A stretch of DNA of 64,000 nt from NCBI RefSeq assembly GCF_001741865.1, contig NZ_CP017147.1, forward strand, positions 3,153,001 to 3,217,000. Direction: 5' to 3'. The DNA is from Bosea vaviloviae (GTDB lineage Bacteria; Pseudomonadota; Alphaproteobacteria; Rhizobiales; Beijerinckiaceae). A program made the position numbers and the translations under genes. Shown in pieces: positions 38,615-47,239 of this stretch (positions are counted from its first letter, which is position 1; every line of letters starts with the position of its first letter). A model generated the notes under the pieces. It worked only from the letters and a program-made list of their open reading frames with translations. It did no database searches and was not told where the DNA came from.

Positions 38615-39384
38615 GCCTCAGGCTCGACGGCGTCGGCGTCTCCTATGGCCGCCGCAGCGTCCTGGAAGGGATCACGACGCCTGTGCTTGCGGGCGGCGAA
38701 GTCGTCGCCGTGGTCGGGCCCAACGCGGCCGGCAAGTCGAGCCTGTTCCGGCGCATCGCCGGGCTGATTTCCGGTGTCGGCGAGGTCGCGATCGAGGGCA
38801 AGAGCGCGGTCGCGGGACGCAGCCGGCCAAACGCCTGCTACCTGCCTCAGGACACGGCGGTGAATGCCGTGCTCACCGTCTACGAGTCGATCCTGCTCGC
38901 CTTCAAGCAGGGCGGCTCCTGGTCGGTCAGCGACGATGAATTGAAGCGTATCGACACGGTGCTGCGCGAACTCGAGATCGAGGACCTGGCCTTCCGCGGG
39001 CTGGGCGAACTCTCGGGCGGCCAGCGCCAGCTCGTCTCGATTGCCCAGACGCTGGCGCGCGAGCCCGACATCCTGCTGCTCGACGAGCCGACCAGCGCGC
39101 TCGATCTCCACCGCCAGTTCGAGGTTCTCTCACTGGTGCAGCGGCTGGCCCGCGAGCGCGGCATGCTGGTGCTGATCTCGATCCACGACCTCAATCAGGC
39201 GCTGCGCTTCGCCGACCGCATCATGGTGCTGGCACGGTCGCGGCTGGTGGCGCTGGGAACCCCGCGCGAGATCGTGACACCGGCGCTGCTCGCCGATGTC
39301 TATGGCGTGCGCGCCCGCGTCGAGATGCTGGAGGGCGAACAGCCTTATGTCGTCGTCGAGGGGGCCGTGGCGCGCGCGGCCTGA
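38608..39384 (+). CDS. Iron-siderophore ABC transporter ATPase (FecE/FepC family)
   Basis: A 258-residue ATPase: Walker A GPNAAGKSS, signature LSGGQRQLVSIAQ, Walker [14 protein letters not shown] and switch histidine in LISIHDLNQALRFAD. Its ATG lies seven bases inside the permease gene. It completes the ferric-chelate importer. Confidence 0.92.
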   Translation: MVSLRLDGVGVSYGRRSVLEGITTPVLAGGEVVAVVGPNAAGKSSLFRRIAGLISGVGEVAIEGKSAVAGRSRPNACYLPQDTAVNAVLTVYESILLAFKQGGSWSVSDDELKRIDTVLRELEIEDLAFRGLGELSGGQRQLVSIAQTLAREPDILLLDEPTSALDLHRQFEVLSLVQRLARERGMLVLISIHDLNQALRFADRIMVLARSRLVALGTPREIVTPALLADVYGVRARVEMLEGEQPYVVVEGAVARAA

Positions 39385-39884
39385 ACCCGGCCGTCAGTGC
39401 TGCCTCGAGCTGTCCAGCCAGAGGCTGACCTGGAATGAACCCAATGATGTCAATGGCTCAGCCTTGATCATCTACGCGCCGTCATTCCGGACGCAGCGAA
39501 GCGGAGATCCGGAATCCATCGTAGAGTTCGGTGGCCTCCGATGGATTCCGGATCTGCGCCGCTGACGCGGCTTGTCCGGAATGACGGCGCGGGTGATGGC
39601 AAACGATCGGAGACCCTCGATATCGCTCGATTCATTCCCGACCAGGCTCTCAGGATGAGGGCTCGGGAGGTTTCCAGGCAGCCCCTTGGATTTGCGGCAA
39701 AGACCTTCAGCTCGTCTGTTTCCATCTGACGCTGAAGCTTGATCGCGCGGCGTGTCGGATCTATCTATCGAGCGTCGGGGCGTCGCAGGCTCCCGGCGCC
39801 TCAAGACGGTTCCCCGTCCAAGTCCTGCTCGCGGTCGGCGCGTTCGCGCGCGGCCGGAGCACGATTGAATGGGAGCCGTTTTTC
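39385..39884. repeat. Intergenic region with a palindromic element
   Basis: No gene is seen. The outer arms CGCGCCGTCATTCCGGA (39475-39491) and TCCGGAATGACGGCGCG (39575-39591) are perfect complements. Inner arms around GATCCGGAATCCATCG and CGATGGATTCCGGATC also pair. The whole forms one long cruciform-like element. A related element lies at 57913-58057. It may terminate transcription from the iron operon. Confidence 0.75.
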
Positions 39885-40916
39885 ATGTCCGAATCCAGAA
39901 CTCACCTTGGCCGCGTCGCCATTCTGTGGCGGGGTGATGAAGCGGAACGCCGCAGCGCCACGCTGGCGACCAGCCGGTTCAAGGCCGTATTCGCGGCGCT
40001 CGCCGATGTCGGCGTCAAGGCAGAACCCGTCATCTACGAGGACGAATGCCTGGATGCCGTTCGGGCAGAGCTCGCCAGGTTCGATGGCGTGCTCGTCTGG
40101 GTCAATCCGATCCATGAGGGGCGAAACCGCTCAAACCTCGACGGGCTGCTGCGCGAGGTCGCAGCGCGTGGCGTCTGGGTGAGCGCTCATCCCGATGTCA
40201 TCCTCACGATGGGCGTCAAGGAGGTCCTCCATCGAACCAGGATGATGAGCTGGGGTGGCGACACGGCGCTTTATCGAACCGCCGAGGCGATGCGCGCCGA
40301 ATTTCCGGGGCGGCTTGCCGCTGGGCCGCGCGTGATCAAGCGCAATCGCGGCAATGGCGGCCAAGGCGTGTGGAAGGTCGAGATGCTGGCCAGTCGAGTC
40401 GATCGGCCGATGGCGCGCGTGCTGGACGCCACCAAGGATGTGCCGGAGGAGCTGGCGCTGGATGCGTTTCTGGAACGCTGCGTCGCGTATTTCGACGACG
40501 GCTGTGTGATCGATCAGCTTTTCCAGGCGCGTCTGAGCGAAGGCGTGGTGCGTTGTTATATGGCAGGCGAGCGCGGCTTCGGGCATCAGAAGGTCAAGGC
40601 CTTGGTGGCGGCGCCAGCGGCGCGCGCGCAGGCCGGGCCGCGGCTCTACACATCCAATGCCGAGCCGCGCTTTCAGCGTCTGCGCCGCTTGATGGAAGAC
40701 GAGTGGACGCCACAGCTCACCACTTTGCTGGGCATCCAGCAGTGCGACCTGCCGATGATCTGGGACGCGGACTTCATGCTCGGTCCGCCCGGGGACGACG
40801 GTGCCGATGCTTACGTGCTTGGCGAGATCAACGTCAGTTCGGTGTTCCCGATCCCCGACGAGGCGCCTGCCGAGATCGCCAGCCGCGTCGCCGATCGGCT
40901 ACGATCGAAGCTCTGA
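39885..40916 (+). CDS. Cj0069-like protein, possible ATP-grasp enzyme
   Basis: A 343-residue protein resembling the family named after Campylobacter Cj0069. Visible blocks are FDGVLVWVNPIHEGRNRSNL, MGVKEVLHRTRMMSWGGDT, GPRVIKRNRGNGGQGVWKVE and VLGEINVSSVFPIPDEAP. The lysine followed by a glycine-rich loop, and the late E-x-N-x-S motif, resemble ATP-grasp nucleotide and metal sites. This suggests carboxylate-amine or thiol ligase chemistry. No substrate can be named, and the neighbours give no pathway. Confidence 0.7.
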   Translation: MSESRTHLGRVAILWRGDEAERRSATLATSRFKAVFAALADVGVKAEPVIYEDECLDAVRAELARFDGVLVWVNPIHEGRNRSNLDGLLREVAARGVWVSAHPDVILTMGVKEVLHRTRMMSWGGDTALYRTAEAMRAEFPGRLAAGPRVIKRNRGNGGQGVWKVEMLASRVDRPMARVLDATKDVPEELALDAFLERCVAYFDDGCVIDQLFQARLSEGVVRCYMAGERGFGHQKVKALVAAPAARAQAGPRLYTSNAEPRFQRLRRLMEDEWTPQLTTLLGIQQCDLPMIWDADFMLGPPGDDGADAYVLGEINVSSVFPIPDEAPAEIASRVADRLRSKL

Positions 40917-40987
40917 ACGGGAAGGGCCGGCGGTTGTGACCGCTGGCGAGGTGGCGCGGCTCCCGCGCGGGGGGCCTTTCGGGCGAT

Positions 40988-41105
40988 GAGCCCAAGCCCG
41001 CTCCGAGCCCAAGCCCGCTCCGAGCCCAAGTCCGCTCCGAGCCCAAGTCCGCTCCGAACCCAAGTCCGCCCTGAGCCCAAATCCGCTCTGAGCCAAAAGT
41101 CCGCA
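40988..41105. repeat. 17-bp tandem repeat array
   Basis: Six to seven direct copies of the unit GAGCCCAAGTCCGCTCC, with point differences that increase to the right, lie between the convergent Cj0069-like and TetR genes. Seventeen bp is not a multiple of three, so this is not a coding repeat. The first two copies carry CCC where later ones carry TCC. Confidence 0.9.
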
Positions 41106-41159
41106 CCTGGCGCGAGGGGGCGCGCCTGGGCGCGGTTTCGAGCGGTTCGACGTCACCGT

Positions 41160-41768
41160 TCATGCAGAAATCGGTGTCGAGTGTCGCTTCACGAGATCGT
41201 TCGAGACCGTGTCGATGATCTCGCCGGACAGCGTCGGATCCGGCACGGCGCGGGAGAGCACGACCGATCCGATCATCTCGGCAAGAACGGCGATCGCTGT
41301 ACTGCGCTTGGCGACCGGGTCGCCTCCTGGCACGAGCCTGGTGAGAAGCGCGATATAATTGCTGACGATATTGCCGAAGAACGCCCGCAGCGCCGGGTCG
41401 TCATGTCGTGCCGCATCGCCAGCCAGCGCCGCAAGGCTGCACCCGTGCCCCGGATCATCCCGGTGATCGTCGGAGACGTAGTGGCGCACGAGCGTCTGCA
41501 GCGGATCATCGCTGGCGGCAATACGGCGCGCCAGATCCGCGCTCATATCGTCATAGGCCCGCTTGACCGCCTGAACGACGAGGTCGTCCTTCGACTTGAA
41601 CTGCCGATAGAAAGCTCCGTGGGTGAGCCCGGCCGCTTTCATCAGGTCGGCAAGGCCGATCCCGTCGATTCCGCGTTCGCGGAAGAGCTTTGCGGCGGTG
41701 TCGATCACGCGCTCGCGATTCTGCTCGACCGTTTCCTTGCTTACCTTCACGACCGCATTCCTCATCAA
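41160..41768 (-). CDS. TetR/AcrR-family transcriptional repressor
   Basis: A 202-residue regulator. The helix-turn-helix is at residues 18-65 (VIDTAAKLFRERGIDGIGLA, then LTHGAFYRQFKSKDDLV). The C-terminal part is typical of the subfamily that controls SDR or efflux genes (HDDPALRAFFGNIVSNYIAL). It is divergent from an SDR gene, with two strong palindromes between, so it probably represses both itself and that gene. Confidence 0.92.
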   Translation of the reverse strand: MMRNAVVKVSKETVEQNRERVIDTAAKLFRERGIDGIGLADLMKAAGLTHGAFYRQFKSKDDLVVQAVKRAYDDMSADLARRIAASDDPLQTLVRHYVSDDHRDDPGHGCSLAALAGDAARHDDPALRAFFGNIVSNYIALLTRLVPGGDPVAKRSTAIAVLAEMIGSVVLSRAVPDPTLSGEIIDTVSNDLVKRHSTPISA

Positions 41769-41840
41769 TGGTGCTGATCACATATCAGACCGGGGTGCCT
41801 CTTTTCGCCAGGTCTCGGTGTCCGCCCCAAACGCTGGTCC

Positions 41841-41895
41841 TTGACAATGATTATGATCATAATCATAACTGGCAATGATTACGAGCGTAATCATT
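41841..41895 (+). promoter_or_regulatory. Double TetR operator and promoter
   Basis: ATGATTATGATCATAATCAT (41847-41866) is a perfect 20-bp palindrome. AATGATTACGAGCGTAATCA, continuing TT (41874-41895), is a second one broken only at two central bases. Both share the half site AATGATTA. A consensus -35, TTGACA (41841-41846), abuts the first. This is a textbook two-site TetR operator in front of the SDR gene. Confidence 0.85.
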
Positions 41896-41921
41896 ATCTT
41901 TCGTTGAAGAGGGAATTTGGG

Positions 41922-42755
41922 ATGGCACAGGGTCAATCGCGCATGGCGGGTGAAAAGGTCGCGCTGATCACAGGCGCTTCGGGGGGCATCGGGCTTGCGG
42001 CCGGGGTCGCGCTCATCCGCGCGGGCTACCGGGTGTTCGGCACCAGCCGCCAGGCCGCGCCCAATGAGGTGCGCCAGGGCATTCATATGCTGCGCTGCGA
42101 CGTCACCGACGACGAGTCGGTCAAGCTCTTGGTCAAGGAGGTCATCGGGCTTGCAGGCCGGATCGACGTGCTCGTCAACAATGCCGGCCGCAGCCTGATC
42201 GGCGCCGCCGAGGAATCATCGATCGGCCAGGCCCAGAATCTGTTCGACATCAATGTCTACGGCATCCTCCGCACGACCAAGGAGGTGCTGCCCATCATGC
42301 GCAAGCAGGGCAAGGGCCGGATCATCAACATCAGTTCGGTCGCCGGTTTCCTGCCAGGTCCCTATACGGCGCTCTACAACGCCACCAAACACGCCGTCGA
42401 AGGCTATTCCGAGTCGCTCGATCACGAGCTTCGTACGCTCGGAATTCGTGTGTCCCTGGTCGAGCCCGCCTTCACCCGCACCGCGCTGGAAGACAACGGG
42501 GACAAGCCCGACCAAATCCTGAGCGTCTACGACAAAGGACGCGCGGCAGCGAATGCGACATGGCGCAACGGCATCGCGAATGGTGACCCGGTGGAAGCCG
42601 TGGCGGAGAAAGTGGTGCTGGCCGCCACCGACAAGGAGCCGAGCCTTCGGTACACACCCGGGACAATGGCGGGCCGTCTGCGCCTCATGCGGCGCTTCAT
42701 CCCCGAGAAGATCTTCGAGAAGAGCTTCCGCAAGCAGATGGGCGTGATCGATTGA
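41922..42755 (+). CDS. SDR-family oxidoreductase, TetR-controlled
   Basis: A 277-residue classical SDR: ALITGASGGIGLAAGVALI, VLVNNAGRSLIGAAEE, catalytic YNATKHAVEGYSESL and the downstream EPAFTRT. The C-terminal extension FIPEKIFEKSFRKQMG is usual for SDRs acting on hydrophobic substrates. ATG 41922 lies after both operators; an upstream TTG start would place the operators inside the gene and is rejected. Confidence 0.9.
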   Translation: MAQGQSRMAGEKVALITGASGGIGLAAGVALIRAGYRVFGTSRQAAPNEVRQGIHMLRCDVTDDESVKLLVKEVIGLAGRIDVLVNNAGRSLIGAAEESSIGQAQNLFDINVYGILRTTKEVLPIMRKQGKGRIINISSVAGFLPGPYTALYNATKHAVEGYSESLDHELRTLGIRVSLVEPAFTRTALEDNGDKPDQILSVYDKGRAAANATWRNGIANGDPVEAVAEKVVLAATDKEPSLRYTPGTMAGRLRLMRRFIPEKIFEKSFRKQMGVID

Positions 42756-42816
42756 TCCCTCACATCGCGGCACAGTCAAGCAAACCGGCATGTCCCATTA
42801 GCTGAGGAGCGAAAGC

Positions 42817-43113
42817 ATGAAATACTACCTCTGCAAGTATATTCCGCCCCGCGCGGACTTTCTGGCGACGATGACCGCCGATGAGAAAGACTGGATGAAG
42901 CAGCACGGGGCCTTCCTGGATGCCCTGCTCGAAAAGGGCCAGATCGTCGCGCACGGCCCCGTGATGGACCCGAATGGTGGTTACGGGGTGTCGCTCTACC
43001 AGATCACTGACGATCTGGAGATCGAGGCGATCACCTCGCAAGACCCCATCGTCAGGAATGGCGCCGGTCACTACGAGCATCATCCGATGCTTCATCTGAA
43101 AGCGCGCGGCTGA
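42817..43113 (+). CDS. YciI-like protein
   Basis: A 98-residue protein of the YCII-related dimeric alpha/beta-barrel family: MKYYLCKYIPPRADF, HGAFLDALLEKGQIVAHGPV and a C-terminal HHPMLHL. It follows the TetR-controlled SDR gene by 61 bp in the same direction and precedes another SDR by 59 bp. All three may be one induced unit. Function unknown; some relatives are small hydrolases or detoxification proteins. Confidence 0.82.
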   Translation: MKYYLCKYIPPRADFLATMTADEKDWMKQHGAFLDALLEKGQIVAHGPVMDPNGGYGVSLYQITDDLEIEAITSQDPIVRNGAGHYEHHPMLHLKARG

Positions 43114-43172
43114 CCTCCCATTCGGCCCCTTTTCGCAACACGCGACCCAAGAGAACATCCAAGAGAACATCC

Positions 43173-43946
43173 ATGACGACAGCACTCATTACTGGCGCTT
43201 CGAGCGGCATCGGCGCAGTCTATGCACGCCGCCTGGCCGCACGCGGCCACGACCTTGTCATCGTCGCTCGCACTGCCGACAGGCTCAACGCCCTCGCGGC
43301 CGAATTGCGCAAAGCACATGGCGTCGCGATCGAGGTGATCACGGCCGACCTGATCGAGGGTCCGCAACTCGAACCGGTCCTCCAGCGCCTTCGTTCCGAC
43401 CCGCCGATCGATATTCTCGTCAACAACGCCGGCGCCGGCCTGATCGGCGATTTCGCGACGGCCGATCCTGCGGAGATGTACAAGCTGCTGCGGCTGAACG
43501 TCCTCGTGCCGACCTTGCTCACCTCTGCCGTCATCGACGGCATGGTCGAACGGGGCAATGGTGCGATCATCAATATCGCATCGGTGCTGGCTCTGATTCC
43601 GGAATACGCAAGGGGCATCTACCCAGCGACAAAATCCTATCTGATGACGCTTTCGCAGGGGCTGGCCGCCGAAATGGCGTCGAAGGGCGTCTATGTGCAG
43701 GCTGTGCTGCCCGCGGCTACACGCACGGAAATTTACGAACGGGCCGGTGGCGACATCAGCAAGGTTCCCGACGTCATGGAGGTCGAGGACCTCGTCGACG
43801 CGGCTCTGGTCGGCTTCGATCGTCGGGAACTGGTCACGATCCCGCCGGTGCCCGACGCCGCGGCATGGGAGGCCTTTGAGCAGGCGCGTGGCGTTCTGGC
43901 GTCAGGCTTCAGCAACTCCAAACCGGCCGCGCGCTATCGAGGCTGA
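43173..43946 (+). CDS. SDR-family NAD(P)-dependent oxidoreductase
   Basis: A 257-residue SDR of the DltE/YqjQ-like group: ALITGASSGIGAVYARRLAA, ILVNNAGAGLIGDFA, catalytic YPATKSYLMTLSQGL and QAVLPAATRTEI. The start is preceded by two tandem copies of CAAGAGAACATC (43148-43171), part of the ribosome-binding region. It ends the TetR-linked plus-strand run. Confidence 0.9.
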   Translation: MTTALITGASSGIGAVYARRLAARGHDLVIVARTADRLNALAAELRKAHGVAIEVITADLIEGPQLEPVLQRLRSDPPIDILVNNAGAGLIGDFATADPAEMYKLLRLNVLVPTLLTSAVIDGMVERGNGAIINIASVLALIPEYARGIYPATKSYLMTLSQGLAAEMASKGVYVQAVLPAATRTEIYERAGGDISKVPDVMEVEDLVDAALVGFDRRELVTIPPVPDAAAWEAFEQARGVLASGFSNSKPAARYRG

Positions 43947-44096
43947 AGCCATCCTGACTGTCCGGTCCCGGGTCATGTCCCAATATCCGCTCCTGGCGCC
44001 GAGCCGGAACGATGGGCCGCCGCCAAAGCAAGCCACCGACATAGGTGGAAGGTGGGCATGCTCCGGCAGCAATGTGGCCGCCAGACGCGACGAGCC

Positions 44097-44570
44097 TCAA
44101 CCGCGCCGCGCCGCCTCGATCGCGGCGACGTCGATTTTCCCCATGGTCATCATGGCATCGAAGGCGCGCTTGGCCTCGTCGCCGCCAGCCGCCAGGGCGT
44201 CGATCAGGACGCGCGGCGTGATTTGCCAGGAAATCCCCCACTTGTCCTTGCACCAGCTGCAGGCGCTCTCCTGGCCGCCATTGCCGACGATGGCATTCCA
44301 GTAGCGGTCGGTCTCCTCCTGATCGTCGGTGGCGATCTGGAACGAGAAGGCTTCGTCAGGCTTGAACGCGGGACCGCCATTGAGGCCGACGCAAGCGACG
44401 CCGGCAACCGTGAATTCGACCGTCAGCACGTCGCCCGCCTTGCCGGAGGGGTAGTCGCTGGGTGCGCGGTGGACGGCGCCCACCGCGCTATTGGGAAAGG
44501 TCGCCGCGTAGAAGCGGGCCGCAGCCTCAGCGTCCTTATCGAACCAGAGACAGATCGTGTTCTTTGCCAT
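44097..44570 (-). CDS. VOC-family (PhnB-like) protein
   Basis: A 157-residue protein of the vicinal-oxygen-chelate fold, PhnB/3-demethylubiquinone-methyltransferase-like group: CLWFDKDAEAAARFYAATFP, then EFTVAGVACVGLNGGPAFKP and WGISWQITPRVLIDAL. Such proteins form dimers and are often of unknown catalytic role. The gap on its left (43947-44096) holds no visible gene. Confidence 0.88.
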   Translation of the reverse strand: MAKNTICLWFDKDAEAAARFYAATFPNSAVGAVHRAPSDYPSGKAGDVLTVEFTVAGVACVGLNGGPAFKPDEAFSFQIATDDQEETDRYWNAIVGNGGQESACSWCKDKWGISWQITPRVLIDALAAGGDEAKRAFDAMMTMGKIDVAAIEAARRG

Positions 44571-44635
44571 GACGCGTCCTTTCGCTGTGAAGCCGAATTC
44601 CGGCCCTATATCCCCATCAGCCGTCTTCTTAAGTC

Positions 44636-44736
44636 AGAGCATTTCCGCGTTTCTCCGAAGCGCGGAAATGTCTATCTCCTTGTTTTGTCGCATTTTCCTG
44701 GCGCGAACCGGTGTCCACTTCGCTTGAAAATGCTCT
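44636..44736. repeat. Dispersed AGAGC palindromic element, copy a
   Basis: Begins AGAGCATTTCCGCG and ends TTGAAAATGCTCT, with the shared core CCGGTGTCCACTTCGC near the right end and an internal hairpin CATTTCCGCG / CGCGGAAATG. Related copies lie at 48246, 54161 (inverted) and 56752. Confidence 0.75.
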
Positions 44737-44789
44737 CGCTAGCCAGGCGCATGTCTCCACCCAGGCGCCGTCTTGTCCGGGCAACTCCT

Positions 44790-46001
44790 TCACGCCGTGG
44801 CGAGTTGCAGCGGCGATTTTGCCGGGAACGGCCTGAAGGTGGCCAGCACCAGCGTTGCCGCCAGACCCAGGCCCCAGGACGCGACGTATAGCGGCGCATA
44901 GCTCCCGAAATTGTCGTAGATCAAGCCGCCGAGCACAGGCCCCGTCGACATGCCGAGGCTGCCGGCCATCGCGGTTCCACCGATGATCGTGCCCATCATC
45001 CTCTGCGGGAAATTCTCGCGGATGATCACGGCGTAGAGCGGCATCGTGCCGGCGTAGATGAAGCCGACCAGAACGGCCACCGCATAGAAGCTGCCGAGTT
45101 GGCCTGCGAAGGCATAGGCGAGCACGCCGAAGGCCTGGGCCAGCAGCCCGGCGACAAGGACGCGCTGCGCCCCGAGCCGGTCCCCCGCGAGGCCGAAGCC
45201 GATGCGGCCGAACATGCCGGCCAAGCCTTCGACGCTATAGATCGAGACGGCCGCGACCATGGGGATGCCGCAGGTCACGGCATAGGCCACGGTATGGAAG
45301 ATCGGCCCGGAATGCGTGGCGCAGCAGAAGAAATTCGCCAGCATCAGGGTGATGAATTGCGGCGAGCGCACCGCTTGGCCGACCGTCATGCCAGGCTCGG
45401 CCGCGTCGGTGGAGGTCTGGGCCGGCTCATCGTCCTGCACCGGCGGCCGGCGCACCAGCAGCGCAGCCGGGATCATCAGCGCAGCCGCGATGCCGGCCAT
45501 GATCAGCATGGCGCCACGCCAGTGGTGGACCGTGACCAGCCAGGCCGCGAGCGGGGCCATGGTCATCGGGGCCATGCCCATGCCCGCGGAAACCAGCGAG
45601 ACCGCCAGGCCGCGCTGCGTATCGAACCAGCCGGTGACGCAGGCCATCATCGGCGCAAAGACGGCCGCTGTCGCCGCCCCGACCAGCAGGCCGAACAGCA
45701 ATTGGAATTCGATCAGCGAATCTGCCCGGCTGGCGAGGGCAAGGCTCACTGCGAGCACGATCGATCCGGTCAGGACCACGGGGCGCGGCCCGAACCTGTC
45801 GGAGAGGCCGCCCCAGACCATGCTGGCGGCTGCCATGGCGAGAAAGCCGATCGTCATGGCGGTGGAAATGCCGGTAACCGACCAGCCTGTGTCCTGCGCC
45901 ATCGGCCGCAGGAAGACGGGCAGCGAGAACATGGCCCCGACCGCGGCGCAGCCGAGCAATCCACCGGCGGCAACGATCACCCATCGATAAGGACGGTCCA
46001 T
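44790..46001 (-). CDS. MFS transporter
   Basis: A 403-residue membrane protein with about twelve hydrophobic segments. The motif-A-like loop reads VWGGLSDRFGPRPVVLTGS, and the second half has GFGLAGDRLGAQRVLVAG. It resembles the oxalate/monocarboxylate antiporter-type subfamily (MVIRE-like segment AVIIRENFPQRMMGT). The substrate is unknown. It shares direction with the VOC gene upstream at 46083-46526, 81 bp away. Confidence 0.9.
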   Translation of the reverse strand: MDRPYRWVIVAAGGLLGCAAVGAMFSLPVFLRPMAQDTGWSVTGISTAMTIGFLAMAAASMVWGGLSDRFGPRPVVLTGSIVLAVSLALASRADSLIEFQLLFGLLVGAATAAVFAPMMACVTGWFDTQRGLAVSLVSAGMGMAPMTMAPLAAWLVTVHHWRGAMLIMAGIAAALMIPAALLVRRPPVQDDEPAQTSTDAAEPGMTVGQAVRSPQFITLMLANFFCCATHSGPIFHTVAYAVTCGIPMVAAVSIYSVEGLAGMFGRIGFGLAGDRLGAQRVLVAGLLAQAFGVLAYAFAGQLGSFYAVAVLVGFIYAGTMPLYAVIIRENFPQRMMGTIIGGTAMAGSLGMSTGPVLGGLIYDNFGSYAPLYVASWGLGLAATLVLATFRPFPAKSPLQLATA

Positions 46002-46082
46002 CCTGATCTCCTGACTACGGATAACGGGTCGGTCCTGGCGGCATGCGCCAGCCCTGGCATCGCGCCGCGCCTGTCGCAGGCG

Positions 46083-46526
46083 TCAGCCCTGCGGCTTCCA
46101 ATCGGCGGACGGAATGGTGTTGACCATCCAGGGGATGCCGAACTTGTCGACCAGCGAGCCGAAGCCCGGCGACCAGAAGGTCTCGCCGAAAGGCATGACC
46201 GCCTTGCCGCCCGCCGACAGCTGCTCGAACCGGCGCTGGCCTTGCGCCTTGTCCGTGCTGTGCAGGGTGACGTCGAAGCCGTTCTTCGGTTTCTCGATGT
46301 TGGGCGCCCAGGCGGCATCCATATCGGCGCCCATCAGGGCCTGATCACCGACCTCCAGCCAGCAATGCATCAGCCAGCTCTTATACTTCTCGTCGGTGAT
46401 CGGCATGCCGGGAGGCGCGTCGCCATAAGAAATTGCGGCGGTGATCTTGCCGCCGAGAACCGCCGCGTAGAACTCGAACGCCTCGCGGCATTGCCCCTGA
46501 AAGCTCAAGCTGGTCACGATCTTCAT
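46083..46526 (-). CDS. VOC-family (PhnB-like) protein, second
   Basis: A 147-residue PhnB-like protein: MKIVTSLSFQGQCREAFEFY, AAVLGGKITAAISYGDAPPG, and C-terminal FGSLVDKFGIPWMVN. ATG 46526 fits the family start; the longer open frame runs into a short tandem repeat at 46538-46590. It is divergent from a MarR gene 144 bp away and is probably, with the MFS gene, under that regulator. Confidence 0.9.
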   Translation of the reverse strand: MKIVTSLSFQGQCREAFEFYAAVLGGKITAAISYGDAPPGMPITDEKYKSWLMHCWLEVGDQALMGADMDAAWAPNIEKPKNGFDVTLHSTDKAQGQRRFEQLSAGGKAVMPFGETFWSPGFGSLVDKFGIPWMVNTIPSADWKPQG

Positions 46527-46537
46527 GGTCTTCTCCC

Positions 46538-46590
46538 TGTTTGATCCAAGCCCCTGTTCGATCCGGGGCCTGGTTCGATCCAAATCCCTC
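46538..46590. repeat. Degenerate short tandem repeat
   Basis: Three imperfect copies of about 17 bp with the core TTCGATCC (TTTGATCCAAGCCCC, TTCGATCCGGGGCC, TTCGATCCAAATCC) lie just upstream of the VOC gene. It resembles other short tandem duplications in the window. Confidence 0.6.
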
Positions 46591-46642
46591 TCCGACCCCG
46601 ATGCCGATCGGCACGGGCATCGATCGATGCTCGCTTTATTTA

Positions 46643-46654
46643 GTTGATATCAAC
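46643..46654. promoter_or_regulatory. MarR operator
   Basis: GTTGATATCAAC is a perfect 12-bp palindrome, 16 bp before the MarR start codon and 117 bp before the VOC gene start. AT-rich flanks (TTTATTTA on the left, CTATATAG on the right) suggest an overlapping promoter. The GTTGATATCAAC core is common for MarR-family operators. Confidence 0.7.
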
Positions 46655-46669
46655 CTATATAGTGCCCCG

Positions 46670-47128
46670 ATGTCAACCGGTCTGATGTGCGCTGAAACCG
46701 AACCCTCCTTTGAAACGACGCTTCTGGTGCGCGATGCCTGCCTGTGCCTCCATGCACAACGGGCAGCCCGCGCGCTCGCGCGACGCTTCGATCTGGCGCT
46801 GAAGCCTGTCGGCATCAGCAGCGGCCAATTCTCGCTCCTGATGTCGCTGAACCGTCCCAAGCCGCCAAGCCTTGGCAGTGTCGCCTCCTTGCTGGCGATG
46901 GACCGGACGACGCTGACCGCGAACCTCAAGCCGCTGGAGCGCCGCGAACTCGTCGAGACCAGCCATGACGGGGCGGACCGGCGGGTCCGCCTCCTGTCTC
47001 TGACACCGGCCGGCAGGGCTGTGCTGACCGAAGCCGTGCCAATCTGGAAGCAGCTCCACGCGGCCATCGAAGCCGATTTGTCAGATCCGGCCCATCTGCG
47101 TTCCGATCTGGTTCTGCTCTCGCGATGA
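46670..47128 (+). CDS. MarR-family transcriptional regulator
   Basis: A 152-residue winged-helix repressor. The DNA-binding part contains ISSGQFSLLMSLNRPKPPSL, then GSVASLLAMDRTTLTANLKP and the wing ETSHDGADRRVRLLSLTPAG. The N-terminus has a cysteine-rich DACLCLHAQRAARAL, which could sense oxidants. ATG 46670 is preferred, with 46685 as an alternative. It is divergent from the VOC/MFS pair. Confidence 0.9.
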   Translation: MSTGLMCAETEPSFETTLLVRDACLCLHAQRAARALARRFDLALKPVGISSGQFSLLMSLNRPKPPSLGSVASLLAMDRTTLTANLKPLERRELVETSHDGADRRVRLLSLTPAGRAVLTEAVPIWKQLHAAIEADLSDPAHLRSDLVLLSR

Positions 47129-47239
47129 CGAGTGCCTGCTCCCTGGCGATGAGCCACGTTCAGCCTTTAGGGGAGCGAATTTTCGGAACAGGCACCGTCT
47201 GTGCTGGTTTAGACGGAATCAGTCCGAGAGGTCGTTGTC

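Noticed and set aside
40988..41105. Possible CRISPR array
   Set aside because: The 17-bp units are directly adjacent with no unique spacers, and no cas genes are near.
45099..46544. 481-residue open frame on the plus strand
   Set aside because: Antisense to the MFS and VOC genes, very rich in G, R, H and D, no recognisable fold.
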